Origin: Catenulispora acidiphila DSM 44928
GTDB lineage: Bacteria; Actinomycetota; Actinomycetes; Streptomycetales; Catenulisporaceae
DNA: 64,000 nucleotides
Direction: 5' to 3'
NCBI RefSeq assembly: GCF_000024025.1
Contig: NC_013131.1
Span: forward strand, 9,156,229-9,220,228
Part shown: one piece after another, positions 25,828 to 33,403 of the stretch
How the letters are laid out: every line of letters begins with the position of its first letter
How positions within the stretch are numbered: the stretch's first letter is position 1
Notes under the pieces: generated by a model
The model's input: only the letters and a program-made list of their open reading frames with translations
What the model was told of the DNA's origin: nothing
Databases searched by the model: none
Program-made: the position numbers and the translations under genes

Positions 25828-26651
25828 GGCGCGTCCGATCGGGTGGATTCCGGCTGCGACACTTCTTTCGGCGGTTGACCATCCTTGACAATGAGCTGAG
25901 GGTGGGTAGTCCCCCTGGATGGGGCGGAGTGTGAGAGCGGGGGTGCGTTCTCACCGCGCGCCTGCCCGACGCCGAGCAGTTCCTGCGTCAGCGCCGCGTC
26001 CGCCAACAGCTCGCGCACCGGACCGCGGTGCACCACCTGCCCGGCGGCCAGGACCACGCAGTCGCCGGAGAGCCGGCGCACCAGGGCGAGGTTCTGCTCG
26101 ACCAGCAGCATCGGGACGCGTTCGGCGGCGCGTTCGAGGACCTCCGCCACTTCGGTCACCACCTTCGGGGCGAGGCCCTTCGTCGGTTCGTCGACCACGA
26201 TCAGGCGGTTGTCGTTGAGGAGGGTGCGGGCGATGGCGACCATCTGCTGCTGGCCGCCGGACAGCGTGCCGGCCTCCTGCGCGCCGCGGGTCTTGAGCTC
26301 CGGGAAGAGTTCGTAGACCAGGTCGTAGGCGTGGTCGCTGCCTCGGCGCTCGGCCAGAGCCAGGTTCTCGGTGACGGTCAGCTTGGCGAAGACGCAGCGG
26401 TCCTCGGGGGCGTAGCCGATGCCGCGGCGGACGATCTCGTGGGTGCGCAGGCGGTGGACCGGGGCGCCGCCGAAGGCGATGGTGCCGGTGCGCGGGACCA
26501 GGCCGAGGATCGCCTTGACCGTCGTCGTCTTGCCGACGCCGTTGCGGCCGAGCAGCGCGGTCACGCCGGTCGGCGCCACCGTGAAGGAGACGCCTTGCAG
26601 GATGTGCGAGCCGCCGAGGGTGACGCGCACGTCGTCGAGTTCGAGGATCAC
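25824..26651 (-). CDS. livF: ABC transporter ATP-binding protein (LivF)
   Basis: A 275-residue ATPase with Walker A GRNGVGKTT, signature LSGGQQQMVAIAR and Walker B LIVVDEPTKGLAPKV, the last being diagnostic of LivF. After residue ~230 there is a Ser/Pro/Thr-rich tail of about 45 residues not found in the core family. The start overlaps the livG stop by four bases and the stop overlaps livH, so the four transporter genes are tightly coupled. Confidence 0.92.
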   Translation of the reverse strand: MILELDDVRVTLGGSHILQGVSFTVAPTGVTALLGRNGVGKTTTVKAILGLVPRTGTIAFGGAPVHRLRTHEIVRRGIGYAPEDRCVFAKLTVTENLALAERRGSDHAYDLVYELFPELKTRGAQEAGTLSGGQQQMVAIARTLLNDNRLIVVDEPTKGLAPKVVTEVAEVLERAAERVPMLLVEQNLALVRRLSGDCVVLAAGQVVHRGPVRELLADAALTQELLGVGQARGENAPPLSHSAPSRGTTHPQLIVKDGQPPKEVSQPESTRSDAP

Positions 26652-27442
26652 AGCGCGTCCCCCACGTATGCCTCCTGGACCCGGGCGTCGGCCATGATGC
26701 GGGCCGGGGTGTCGATCGCGAGCAGGGCGCCGTGGTGCATCACCGCGACGCGGTCGGCGAGGCCGAGCAGGACCTCCATGTGGTGCTCGACCATCAGGAC
26801 CGTGCGGCCCTCGGCGCGGTGCAGGGTCCTGATGACGTCGACCAGTTCGGGGACGTCGCCGGACGCGACGCCGGCCATCGGCTCGTCCAGGAGCAGCAGC
26901 CGTTCGGCGCCGGAGGCCAGGAGCATGGCGAGTTCGAGCTTGCGCTTGTCGCCGTGGGAGAGGTCGGCGGCGAGCGCCCCGGACTTCTCGGTCAGGCGGA
27001 CCCGTTCCAGCACGTCGGCGCCGGTGGCGGCCCGACTGAGAGCGTGGCGTTTGGCCGCGACCTGCCCGGCCAGCGCCACATGCTCCGCGACCGTCATGGT
27101 CGGGAAGACGCTCGAGGCCTGGAACGTCCGGCCGATCCCGCGTCGGGCCCGCTTGTGCGGCGCCTCGGTGGTGATGTCGGCGCCGTCCAGAAAGATCCGG
27201 CCGGCGCTGGCTCGATTGAGGCCGCTGATCAGGTTGAACAGCGAGGTCTTGCCGGCGCCGTTCGGGCCGATCACGGCGACGAACTCGCCCTCGCCGACCG
27301 CGAGGTCCACGCCGGACAGGATCGCCGAGCCGCCGACCGACCAGGACAGTCCGGTCAGGGTGAGCACGTCGGGCGTGCGGGCGGCGGGCGTGCGGCCGTC
27401 GGACACCGGGTCCGCGGCGCCGGGGGTGAGTCCGTCCGCCAT
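26648..27442 (-). CDS. livG: ABC transporter ATP-binding protein (LivG)
   Basis: A 264-residue ATPase with Walker A GPNGAGKTS, a Q-loop region RRGIGRTFQ and Walker B LLLDEPMAGV. In the signature position it reads LSHGDKRKLELA, the LivG-type variant with His-Gly-Asp-Lys. The ATG at MADGLTPG lies 2 bases past the livK stop; upstream in-frame codons are antisense-like. It pairs with LivF to power LivHM. Confidence 0.92.
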   Translation of the reverse strand: MADGLTPGAADPVSDGRTPAARTPDVLTLTGLSWSVGGSAILSGVDLAVGEGEFVAVIGPNGAGKTSLFNLISGLNRASAGRIFLDGADITTEAPHKRARRGIGRTFQASSVFPTMTVAEHVALAGQVAAKRHALSRAATGADVLERVRLTEKSGALAADLSHGDKRKLELAMLLASGAERLLLLDEPMAGVASGDVPELVDVIRTLHRAEGRTVLMVEHHMEVLLGLADRVAVMHHGALLAIDTPARIMADARVQEAYVGDAL

Positions 27443-27444
27443 CG

Positions 27445-28668
27445 TCAGCTCGCCGGGAACGTCTTGGCCGGCGGCGCGACCTCGTTCGGGTCGAGGGTCT
27501 TCACCACGGTCGGGGTGGTGCCCTCCAGCTTGGCCTGGAACATCGGCTGCAGCAGCGCGTGGTCCGAGGCGCGGACCGTGTAGGCGCCCTTGATGCCGTC
27601 GAAGCTCCAGCCCTCCAGGTTCTTCACCATGGCGTCGACGTCGGTGTCGCCGTTCTGCGCGGCGTGCACCACCATCTGCGCTGCGGTGAAGCCGTCGGGG
27701 CTGAACAGGTCGGACTGCTCGCTGTGCGCGGCGAGGTAGGCATCCATCGCCTTGGCCGCGTCGTTGCTGGTACCGCCGGGGACGTAGTGCGCCAGGAAGG
27801 ACACCTTGCCGCCGGTCGAGGCGAACACCGGGTAGGAGGCGCGGACGTCCAGACCAGTGACGGTGGTCGTGGAGTCCAGGACGCCCTGTTGCGACAGCGC
27901 GGTCCACAGCGCCGAGGCGGTGGTGCCGGCCCAGGCCACGAACAGCAGGTCCGGCTTGGCGTTCTTGGCCTGCGTGGCGAACGGCGTCAAGTCGGTGGCG
28001 CTCGGCGGGGCGAGCACGGAGTCGACCGTGGCGCCCTTCGCGCCGAGCACCGCCTTGACTGCTTCGACGTTCGCCTGGCCGAAGGCGCTGTCCTGCGCCA
28101 GCACCGTCACGTGCTTGTACGTCAGGTCGCCGAGGAACGACGCCGCGGTGGCGATGTCCTGATACGTCTCGCGGCCGGACCGGAACGTGTACTTGTTCAG
28201 CCCGGTGACCGCGTCCGTCGCGGCCGGGCCGGAGATGAACAGCACCTTGTTCTGCGCGGCCAGCGGCGCGACCTGGAGCGCCACGCCGGAGGCGGTGGAC
28301 CCGGCCAGGATGTGGTAGCCCTGGCCGATCAGGTCCTTGGCGGCGCTGACCGCCTTGGTCGGGTCCCCGGCGTCGTCGCGCTGGGTCACCTCGATCTTGT
28401 GGCCGTTGACGGCGTCGGTGCCGTGCGTGGCGTAGTCGAGACCGGCGAGGAAGCCCTGGTAGTAGTCCTTGCCGTAGTCGGCGAGAGCGCCGGTCTCGGA
28501 GTAGACGAGGCCGACCTTGATCGGCGCGGCGGAACCCCCGGAGGAGGAGCCGCCGCCCGACGACCCGCCGGCCGCCTTGCTCGGGCTCCCGCACGCGGCG
28601 AGCGCCGCGATGGCCGCGGCGGCTATGGCGGCGGCGCTGTATCTGCGCAGGATGCTGGTGGAATGCAT
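27445..28668 (-). CDS. livK: LIV-type substrate-binding lipoprotein
   Basis: A 407-residue periplasmic-binding-protein type 1 (Leu/Ile/Val family) lipoprotein. A signal peptide with lipobox ALAAC leads into a Gly/Ser linker, then IKVGLVYSETGALADYGKDYYQG, the usual N-terminal strand. It carries the substrate specificity of the importer. Its position 10 bases after scoB in an operon with 3-hydroxybutyrate dehydrogenase and 3-oxoacid CoA-transferase suggests a short-chain hydroxy/keto acid rather than leucine, but this is inference. A 19-bp site found also upstream of bdh lies 36 bases ahead of its ATG. Confidence 0.9.
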   Translation of the reverse strand: MHSTSILRRYSAAAIAAAAIAALAACGSPSKAAGGSSGGGSSSGGSAAPIKVGLVYSETGALADYGKDYYQGFLAGLDYATHGTDAVNGHKIEVTQRDDAGDPTKAVSAAKDLIGQGYHILAGSTASGVALQVAPLAAQNKVLFISGPAATDAVTGLNKYTFRSGRETYQDIATAASFLGDLTYKHVTVLAQDSAFGQANVEAVKAVLGAKGATVDSVLAPPSATDLTPFATQAKNAKPDLLFVAWAGTTASALWTALSQQGVLDSTTTVTGLDVRASYPVFASTGGKVSFLAHYVPGGTSNDAAKAMDAYLAAHSEQSDLFSPDGFTAAQMVVHAAQNGDTDVDAMVKNLEGWSFDGIKGAYTVRASDHALLQPMFQAKLEGTTPTVVKTLDPNEVAPPAKTFPAS

Positions 28669-28678
28669 GGCCGGAACG

Positions 28679-29344
28679 TTAAGTGCGCGTTCCGGGCCCC
28701 GAAATGTGGGCCGCCGCCACATCGAGGGGCGCCGCAGTGTTGGCCACCACCTCCTCGACGCTCACCCCCGGCGCCAGCTCGACCAGCCGGAAGCCCTCGG
28801 GCGTCACATCGAGGACCGCCAGATCGGTGATGACCCGGTCGACGACACCCTTGCCGGTCAGGGGAAGCGTGCATTCCTGGAGCAGTTTCGGGGAGCCGTC
28901 CTTCGCAGTGTGCTCCATCACCACCAGGACCCGTCGCGCGCCGTGCACCAGGTCCATCGCGCCGCCCATGCCCTTCACCAGCTTGCCGGGCACGGTCCAG
29001 TTCGCCAGGTCCCCGGACGCCGAGACCTGCATCGCGCCGAGCACCGCGGTGTCGATGTGGCCGCCGCGGATCATGCCGAAGGACGTCGCGGAGTCGAAGA
29101 AGCTCGATCCGGCCCGGACGGTCACGGTCTCCTTGCCGGCGTTGACCAGGTCGGAATCGATGGCGTCCGGAGCCGGGTACGGACCCAGGCCGAGGATGCC
29201 GTTCTCCGACTGCAGCACCACTTCGACGCCGGGCGGCAGGTGGCCGGGGATCAGCGTCGGTAAGCCGATGCCGAGGTTGACGTAGGAACCGTCGCGGAGC
29301 TCGCGTGCCGCGCGCGCCGCCAGCTGATCGCGGGTGAGGGGCAT
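28679..29344 (-). CDS. scoB: 3-oxoacid CoA-transferase, subunit B
   Basis: A 221-residue beta subunit. The catalytic glutamate is in [10 protein letters not shown], and the family stretches [11 protein letters not shown] and [15 protein letters not shown] are present. With subunit A it moves CoA from succinyl-CoA to acetoacetate, or to a related 3-oxoacid. It starts 1 base after the scoA stop. The 3' end contains the 19-bp site at 28704-28722. Confidence 0.93.
   Translation of the reverse strand: MPLTRDQLAARAARELRDGSYVNLGIGLPTLIPGHLPPGVEVVLQSENGILGLGPYPAPDAIDSDLVNAGKETVTVRAGSSFFDSATSFGMIRGGHIDTAVLGAMQVSASGDLANWTVPGKLVKGMGGAMDLVHGARRVLVVMEHTAKDGSPKLLQECTLPLTGKGVVDRVITDLAVLDVTPEGFRLVELAPGVSVEEVVANTAAPLDVAAAHISGPGTRT
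28704..28722. promoter_or_regulatory. Candidate operator inside scoB 3' end, upstream of livK
   Basis: ATGTGGGCCGCCGCCACAT, an imperfect palindrome with half-sites ATGTGG and CCACAT. It matches the site upstream of bdh at 17 of 19 positions. It lies 36 bases before livK, so it could bind the operon's PucR-type regulator and allow separate control of the transporter half. Confidence 0.4.
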
Positions 29345-29345
29345 G

Positions 29346-30068
29346 TCAGATTGCTCCGTTCTCAGTGCCGGCCGCGGTCACGGTCCGCTTTTCGATGCGC
29401 TTGTCGCGCTGGTCCAGGGGGACGACGACCACCCGCTGGACGAAGACGCCGGGCAGATGGATCTCGTCGGGGTCCAACTCGCCGGGCTCGACCAGCTCTT
29501 CGACCTCTGCGACGGTCACCCGGCCGGCCATCGCCGCCACCGGGTTGAAGTTGCGGGCCGAGGCGTGGAAGAGGAGGTTGCCGTGCCGGTCGCCCTTCGC
29601 GGCGCGGACCAGCGCGAAGTCGGCGGTGATGGCCTGCTCCAGCAGGTACTCGCGACCGTCGAAGACGCGCGTCTCCTTGCCCTCGGCGACGCTCGTGCCG
29701 ACGCCGGCCGGGGTGTAGTACGCGGGGATGCCCAGGCCGCCGGCGCGCAGGCTCTCGGCGAGCGTGCCCTGCGGGAGGAGTTCGACCTCGAGTTCGCCGG
29801 CCAGATATTGGCGCGCGAACTCCTTGTTCTCGCCGACGTAGGAGCTGGTCATCTTGGCGATGCGGCCGGCGTTCAGCAGCAATCCCAAGCCCCAGTCGTC
29901 CACACCGCAGTTGTTGGAGACGACGGAGAGCCCGGTCGCACCCTGCTCGAGCAGGGCCGCTATCAGGGTGCTGGGGATGCCGCAGAGACCGAAGCCGCCC
30001 ACGGCGAGCGTGGCAGCGGAGGGGATGTCGGCCACGGCTTGAGCCGGGGTCGGAGCTGTCTTGTCCAT
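29346..30068 (-). CDS. scoA: 3-oxoacid CoA-transferase, subunit A
   Basis: A 240-residue alpha subunit. [20 protein letters not shown] is the glycine-rich CoA-binding stretch of the family, and [14 protein letters not shown] and [12 protein letters not shown] are also typical. It forms the 3-oxoacid CoA-transferase with ScoB and produces acetoacetyl-CoA for thiolysis. It is separated from the upstream regulator gene by 74 bases that carry a partial copy of the candidate operator, so a second promoter is possible here. Confidence 0.93.
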   Translation of the reverse strand: MDKTAPTPAQAVADIPSAATLAVGGFGLCGIPSTLIAALLEQGATGLSVVSNNCGVDDWGLGLLLNAGRIAKMTSSYVGENKEFARQYLAGELEVELLPQGTLAESLRAGGLGIPAYYTPAGVGTSVAEGKETRVFDGREYLLEQAITADFALVRAAKGDRHGNLLFHASARNFNPVAAMAGRVTVAEVEELVEPGELDPDEIHLPGVFVQRVVVVPLDQRDKRIEKRTVTAAGTENGAI

Positions 30069-30110
30069 GGAGATGGAAGGTATGGGCGGACTGCTCCCTT
30101 TGATATGTCA

Positions 30111-30124
30111 TAGCCCGCCACAAG
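30111..30124. promoter_or_regulatory. Partial copy of the candidate operator upstream of scoA
   Basis: TAGCCCGCCACAAG resembles the core TAGCCCGCCGCCACAT of the site ahead of bdh, with a two-base deletion. It lies in the gap between the pucR-type gene and scoA, about 45 bases before the scoA start. It is the weakest of the three copies. Confidence 0.25.
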
Positions 30125-30142
30125 ATCGAGCACGAGTGTGCG

Positions 30143-32095
30143 TCAGAGCCCCATGACCCGCCGGATCTGCAGCGCCAGCTGGATCTCCAGACTGCGGCCG
30201 GGCTCCTGCCAGTCGGCGCCGAGCAGCCGCGCGGTGCGGTCCAGGCGCTGGGTCACGGTGTTGACGTGGATGTGCAGCGCCTCGCCGGTGCGGCCGAGGC
30301 TGCGGCCGCAGGCGAAGTACTGCTCGACGGTGCCCAGCAGGTCGGTGCCGCGCTTGGCGTCGTAGTCGACGAGCGGACCGAGCGCCTTGCGCACCACGTC
30401 GCCGGGGTCGCCGCCGCCCAGGACCAGCGCCAGGAAGCCGAGGTCGGAAGGCGAGGCGGCGCAGCCGTCGCGGCCGAGGGCGTGCAGGGCGCCGAGACAG
30501 CGGACGGCTTCGGCGTGGGCGTCGGCGTACGCCGTGACCTCCGACTTCGGGCCGCCGGCGCCGACGGTGACCGGATGCGCGAGGCCGCCGCGCAGGGCGG
30601 ACAGGACGCGCTGAGCTGTGGCGGAAGGATCGTCGCCAGGGAGCAGCAGAACAATGCGACCTTCGTGCGAGCCCGCGAGGCCGCCTTCGGATTTCGCGAG
30701 GCGCCCGGCGGCGAAGTGCGCGCGGGAACGGTCGGCGGGAGCGGCGTCGGCGGCCACGATGATGTGCGGACGGTCGAGATCGACGCCGACACGGCGAGCC
30801 CGCTCGACGAGGGTCGAGGTGTGGCGGACCGGGACCGCGAGCAGATCGTCGAGCAGATCGCCGCCGAGGCGTTCGGCCGCTTCCGCTTCGGACCGGCGCA
30901 TCAGCAGGTGCAGGGCGACGACCAGCGCCGCGCGTTCCAGGATGCGCTGATCGACGTCGCCGAAGGTCTCGGGCACGCGAAGAATCAGGGCGCCGAGCGG
31001 CTCGGCCGCGGCCGCGACCGCCGCGACGACCAGGTCTCCGGACCGGACCGCGTGGCCGGTCGCGGCGGACAAGGTGATCAAGTCAGCCGTGCCGCCGAGC
31101 GGGGTCCCGATCGCAGGGCTCATACCTTCGCCGAGCCCTTCGCCGAACGCGTCCGGTCCTGCGGCCTCTCCCGCGACGGCTGTCACCACCCCGTCCGCGT
31201 CGACCACCACCAAGCCGCCGCCGAGCGCCTCGGCGACAGCTGCCGCGATCCCCTCCACATCACCGCCGCGCAGCACCAGGTCGGCGAGCTTGTCGTGGAC
31301 CGCCGCGGCGCGCTCGACCGCCTCGCTGTGCGCGCGCACCAGCTCGTTCGCCGAGCGCAGCTCGCCGAGGGCGTCGCGGGTGGCTTGTAGCAGCCGCGCG
31401 TTGTCGATGGCGACCGCAGCGTGCGCGGCCAGGGAGGCGAGGAGGGTGATCTCGTGGCGGGCGAAGGGGCGCGCCGAGCGGTTGGCGGCGAAGAGCACGC
31501 CGATCACCCGGCTGCCCAGGACCAGCGGGACGCCGAGGATGGCGGTCAGCCCTTCCTCGCCGACGCCTTCGTCGATCTCGTTCGTGTGGCGGAAGCGGGC
31601 GTCGCGCGGGTAGTCGGAGGTGACGTAGGGCTTCGCCGTCTGAGCGACCAGGCCGCCGAGGCCGGCGCCCATCGGCAGGCGCAGCGACTGGAAGCGGGCC
31701 GACACCGAACCGTGGGTCACCCGCATATAGGTGTCGCCGCGGTCCGGGTCGTCGAGGGTCAGGTAGGTGACGTCCGCGCCGATCAGCGTGTGCGCGCGGG
31801 TGACGATCGCCTTCAGGACCGCGCCGAGGTCGCGCAGGGCGGCCAGGTCGCCGGCGGTCTCGAAGAGCGCGACCAGCTCCGCCTCGCGGCGGCGGCTGCG
31901 GGCCAGGGTCGCGCGGACCCCCAACGCCACCCGCTTGGCCGCCTCCAGCTCCGCCAACTCTTCGGCGCCCGCGCCGGCCACGCGCGCGGCCACCACAGGG
32001 CCGTCGTACTCGATGGCGGCGGCGTCGCGGGCCAGCAAGTCGAGGAACACCGAGGCGGTGGCGAGGGCTGACATGGCGCCCAGCATCACGCGCAC
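30143..32095 (-). CDS. GAF-domain PucR/CdaR-type transcriptional regulator
   Basis: A 650-residue regulator. A GAF domain spans about residues 80-215 (VTYLTLDDPDRGDTYMRVTHG ... AAHAAVAIDNARLL), a second sensory-like region follows, and the C-terminus is a PucR-type helix-turn-helix (GEALHIHVNTVTQRLDRTARLL). Proteins of this build usually activate catabolic genes in response to a small ligand bound by the sensory domains. The gene starts 1 base past the bdh stop and precedes scoA, so it is an embedded operon regulator. Its ligand could be 3-hydroxybutyrate or acetoacetate, by inference. Further starts (MLGAM, MSALA) exist within eight codons. Confidence 0.88.
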   Translation of the reverse strand: MRVMLGAMSALATASVFLDLLARDAAAIEYDGPVVAARVAGAGAEELAELEAAKRVALGVRATLARSRRREAELVALFETAGDLAALRDLGAVLKAIVTRAHTLIGADVTYLTLDDPDRGDTYMRVTHGSVSARFQSLRLPMGAGLGGLVAQTAKPYVTSDYPRDARFRHTNEIDEGVGEEGLTAILGVPLVLGSRVIGVLFAANRSARPFARHEITLLASLAAHAAVAIDNARLLQATRDALGELRSANELVRAHSEAVERAAAVHDKLADLVLRGGDVEGIAAAVAEALGGGLVVVDADGVVTAVAGEAAGPDAFGEGLGEGMSPAIGTPLGGTADLITLSAATGHAVRSGDLVVAAVAAAAEPLGALILRVPETFGDVDQRILERAALVVALHLLMRRSEAEAAERLGGDLLDDLLAVPVRHTSTLVERARRVGVDLDRPHIIVAADAAPADRSRAHFAAGRLAKSEGGLAGSHEGRIVLLLPGDDPSATAQRVLSALRGGLAHPVTVGAGGPKSEVTAYADAHAEAVRCLGALHALGRDGCAASPSDLGFLALVLGGGDPGDVVRKALGPLVDYDAKRGTDLLGTVEQYFACGRSLGRTGEALHIHVNTVTQRLDRTARLLGADWQEPGRSLEIQLALQIRRVMGL

Positions 32096-32096
32096 C

Positions 32097-32891
32097 TCAC
32101 CGTGCTGTCCATCCGCCGTCCATGGCCAGCGAGGCGCCGGAGACCGAGGCGGCGGCCGGGGAGCACAGATACGCCACCAGCTCGGCCACCTCGGCGGGCT
32201 CGATCAGGCGCTTGACGGCCGAGCGCTCCAGCATCACCTTCGCCACCACCTCCTCCGGCGGGATGCCGTGCGCGGCGGCCTGGTCGGCGATCTGGTTCTC
32301 GACCAGGGGCGTGCGCACGTAGGCCGGGTTCACGCAGTTCGAGGTGACGCCGTACGGCGCGCCCTCCAGCGCCGCGACCTTTGACAGCCCTTCCAGGCCG
32401 TGCTTGGCCGTCACGTACGCGGCCTTGAACTCCGAGGCGCGCAGCCCATGCGCCGAGGAGATGTTCACGACCCGCCCCCAGCCGCGCTCGTACATGTGCG
32501 GCAGCGACTCGCGGATCAGGCGGAACGGCGCCTCCAGCATCAGCCGCAGGATCAGCGAGAAGCGGTCGACCGGGAACTCGTGGAGCGGCGCGACGTGCTG
32601 CAGGCCGGCATTGTTGACCAGCACGTCCACCCCGCCGATCCGGTGCGGCAGTGCCGAGGCCTGGTCCAGGTCGCTCAGGTCGGCGACCAGCGCCTCGCCG
32701 CCGACCTTCTCGGCGGCGGCGTGCGCGCCGTCGGCGCTGATGTCGGCGACGACCACCTTGGCGCCGGCCGCGGCCAGCCGCTCGGCGCAGGCCAGCCCGA
32801 TGCCGCCGGCGGCACCGGTGACCAGCGCGGTGCGGCCGGACAGGTCCAGGGCGGCGACAGAAGTGACAGCAGCGTCCATAGAAGGCGTCAT
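32097..32891 (-). CDS. bdhA: D-3-hydroxybutyrate dehydrogenase (SDR family)
   Basis: A 264-residue short-chain dehydrogenase. The cofactor loop is TGAAGGIG, the NNAG motif is present, and the catalytic Ser-Tyr-Lys set is read in NISSAHG and YVTAKHG. The stretch SAHGLRASEFKAAYVTAKHG closely matches bacterial 3-hydroxybutyrate dehydrogenases, as does the C-terminal ASVSGASLAMDGGWTAR. It oxidises (R)-3-hydroxybutyrate to acetoacetate, which the CoA-transferase encoded further along the operon would activate. No Shine-Dalgarno is visible, and a TAGCGT element 8 bases before the ATG suggests a leaderless message. Confidence 0.9.
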   Translation of the reverse strand: MTPSMDAAVTSVAALDLSGRTALVTGAAGGIGLACAERLAAAGAKVVVADISADGAHAAAEKVGGEALVADLSDLDQASALPHRIGGVDVLVNNAGLQHVAPLHEFPVDRFSLILRLMLEAPFRLIRESLPHMYERGWGRVVNISSAHGLRASEFKAAYVTAKHGLEGLSKVAALEGAPYGVTSNCVNPAYVRTPLVENQIADQAAAHGIPPEEVVAKVMLERSAVKRLIEPAEVAELVAYLCSPAAASVSGASLAMDGGWTAR

Positions 32892-32927
32892 ACTCGGTCA
32901 CGCTAGACAGAGGGGTCGGCTCTTCCC

Positions 32928-32946
32928 ATGTAGCCCGCCGCCACAT
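32928..32946. promoter_or_regulatory. Candidate operator upstream of bdh
   Basis: ATGTAGCCCGCCGCCACAT, half-sites ATGTAG and CCACAT around a 7-base centre, 37 bases upstream of the bdh start and just upstream of the likely -10 (TAGCGT). The same 19-mer with two changes lies ahead of livK. It is probably a binding site for the operon's own regulator. Confidence 0.45.
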
Positions 32947-32958
32947 ACCTACTTCGGC

Positions 32959-33321
32959 TCATGGCTGCCCGAGCCATGACGCAGGATCGTACGGCGGCTC
33001 CCCGGCTTGGCCGGTGTCGAAGTGCGCGATCCGGTCGCCGGCGACCTTGAAGCGCCAGCGGGTCATCATGCCGCCCCACTGCTCGTTGGTGTACTGCGCG
33101 ATGAGGCCGCGGCCGTCGGGCGACTGCGCGATCACGTCCATCCGGCCGTGGGTGTCGAAGGCTTCGCGCTGGAGCCAGTCCCACAGCAGCCGCGGCGTGC
33201 CGTCGTCGGTCATCGTCGCGTTCTCGGTCAGGGCGGCGCGCACGGCCGCCGGGTCGTTGGCGTTCAGCGCGTCCACGAAAGCACGCACCGCCGGGTCCAC
33301 CAGTTCCGAGGTCGGCATCAT
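32959..33321 (-). CDS. SnoaL/NTF2-like small protein
   Basis: A 120-residue protein of the NTF2-like (SnoaL) fold: an N-terminal helix VRAFVDALNANDPAAVRAAL, then strands ending MMTRWRFKVAGDRIAHFDTGQ. Such proteins act as small isomerases, hydrolases or ligand-binding domains, and function cannot be told from the fold. It lies 67 bases upstream of bdh on the same strand, but the operator-like site sits between them, so it may not belong to that operon. Confidence 0.78.
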   Translation of the reverse strand: MMPTSELVDPAVRAFVDALNANDPAAVRAALTENATMTDDGTPRLLWDWLQREAFDTHGRMDVIAQSPDGRGLIAQYTNEQWGGMMTRWRFKVAGDRIAHFDTGQAGEPPYDPASWLGQP

Positions 33322-33403
33322 GAGGCGATGATCGAATGCCTCGCTGCCGCTCGCAACCGGGTGGACCCGGCGGTCGGTCCGTCAGGCGCTCACGCGCCCG
33401 GCG

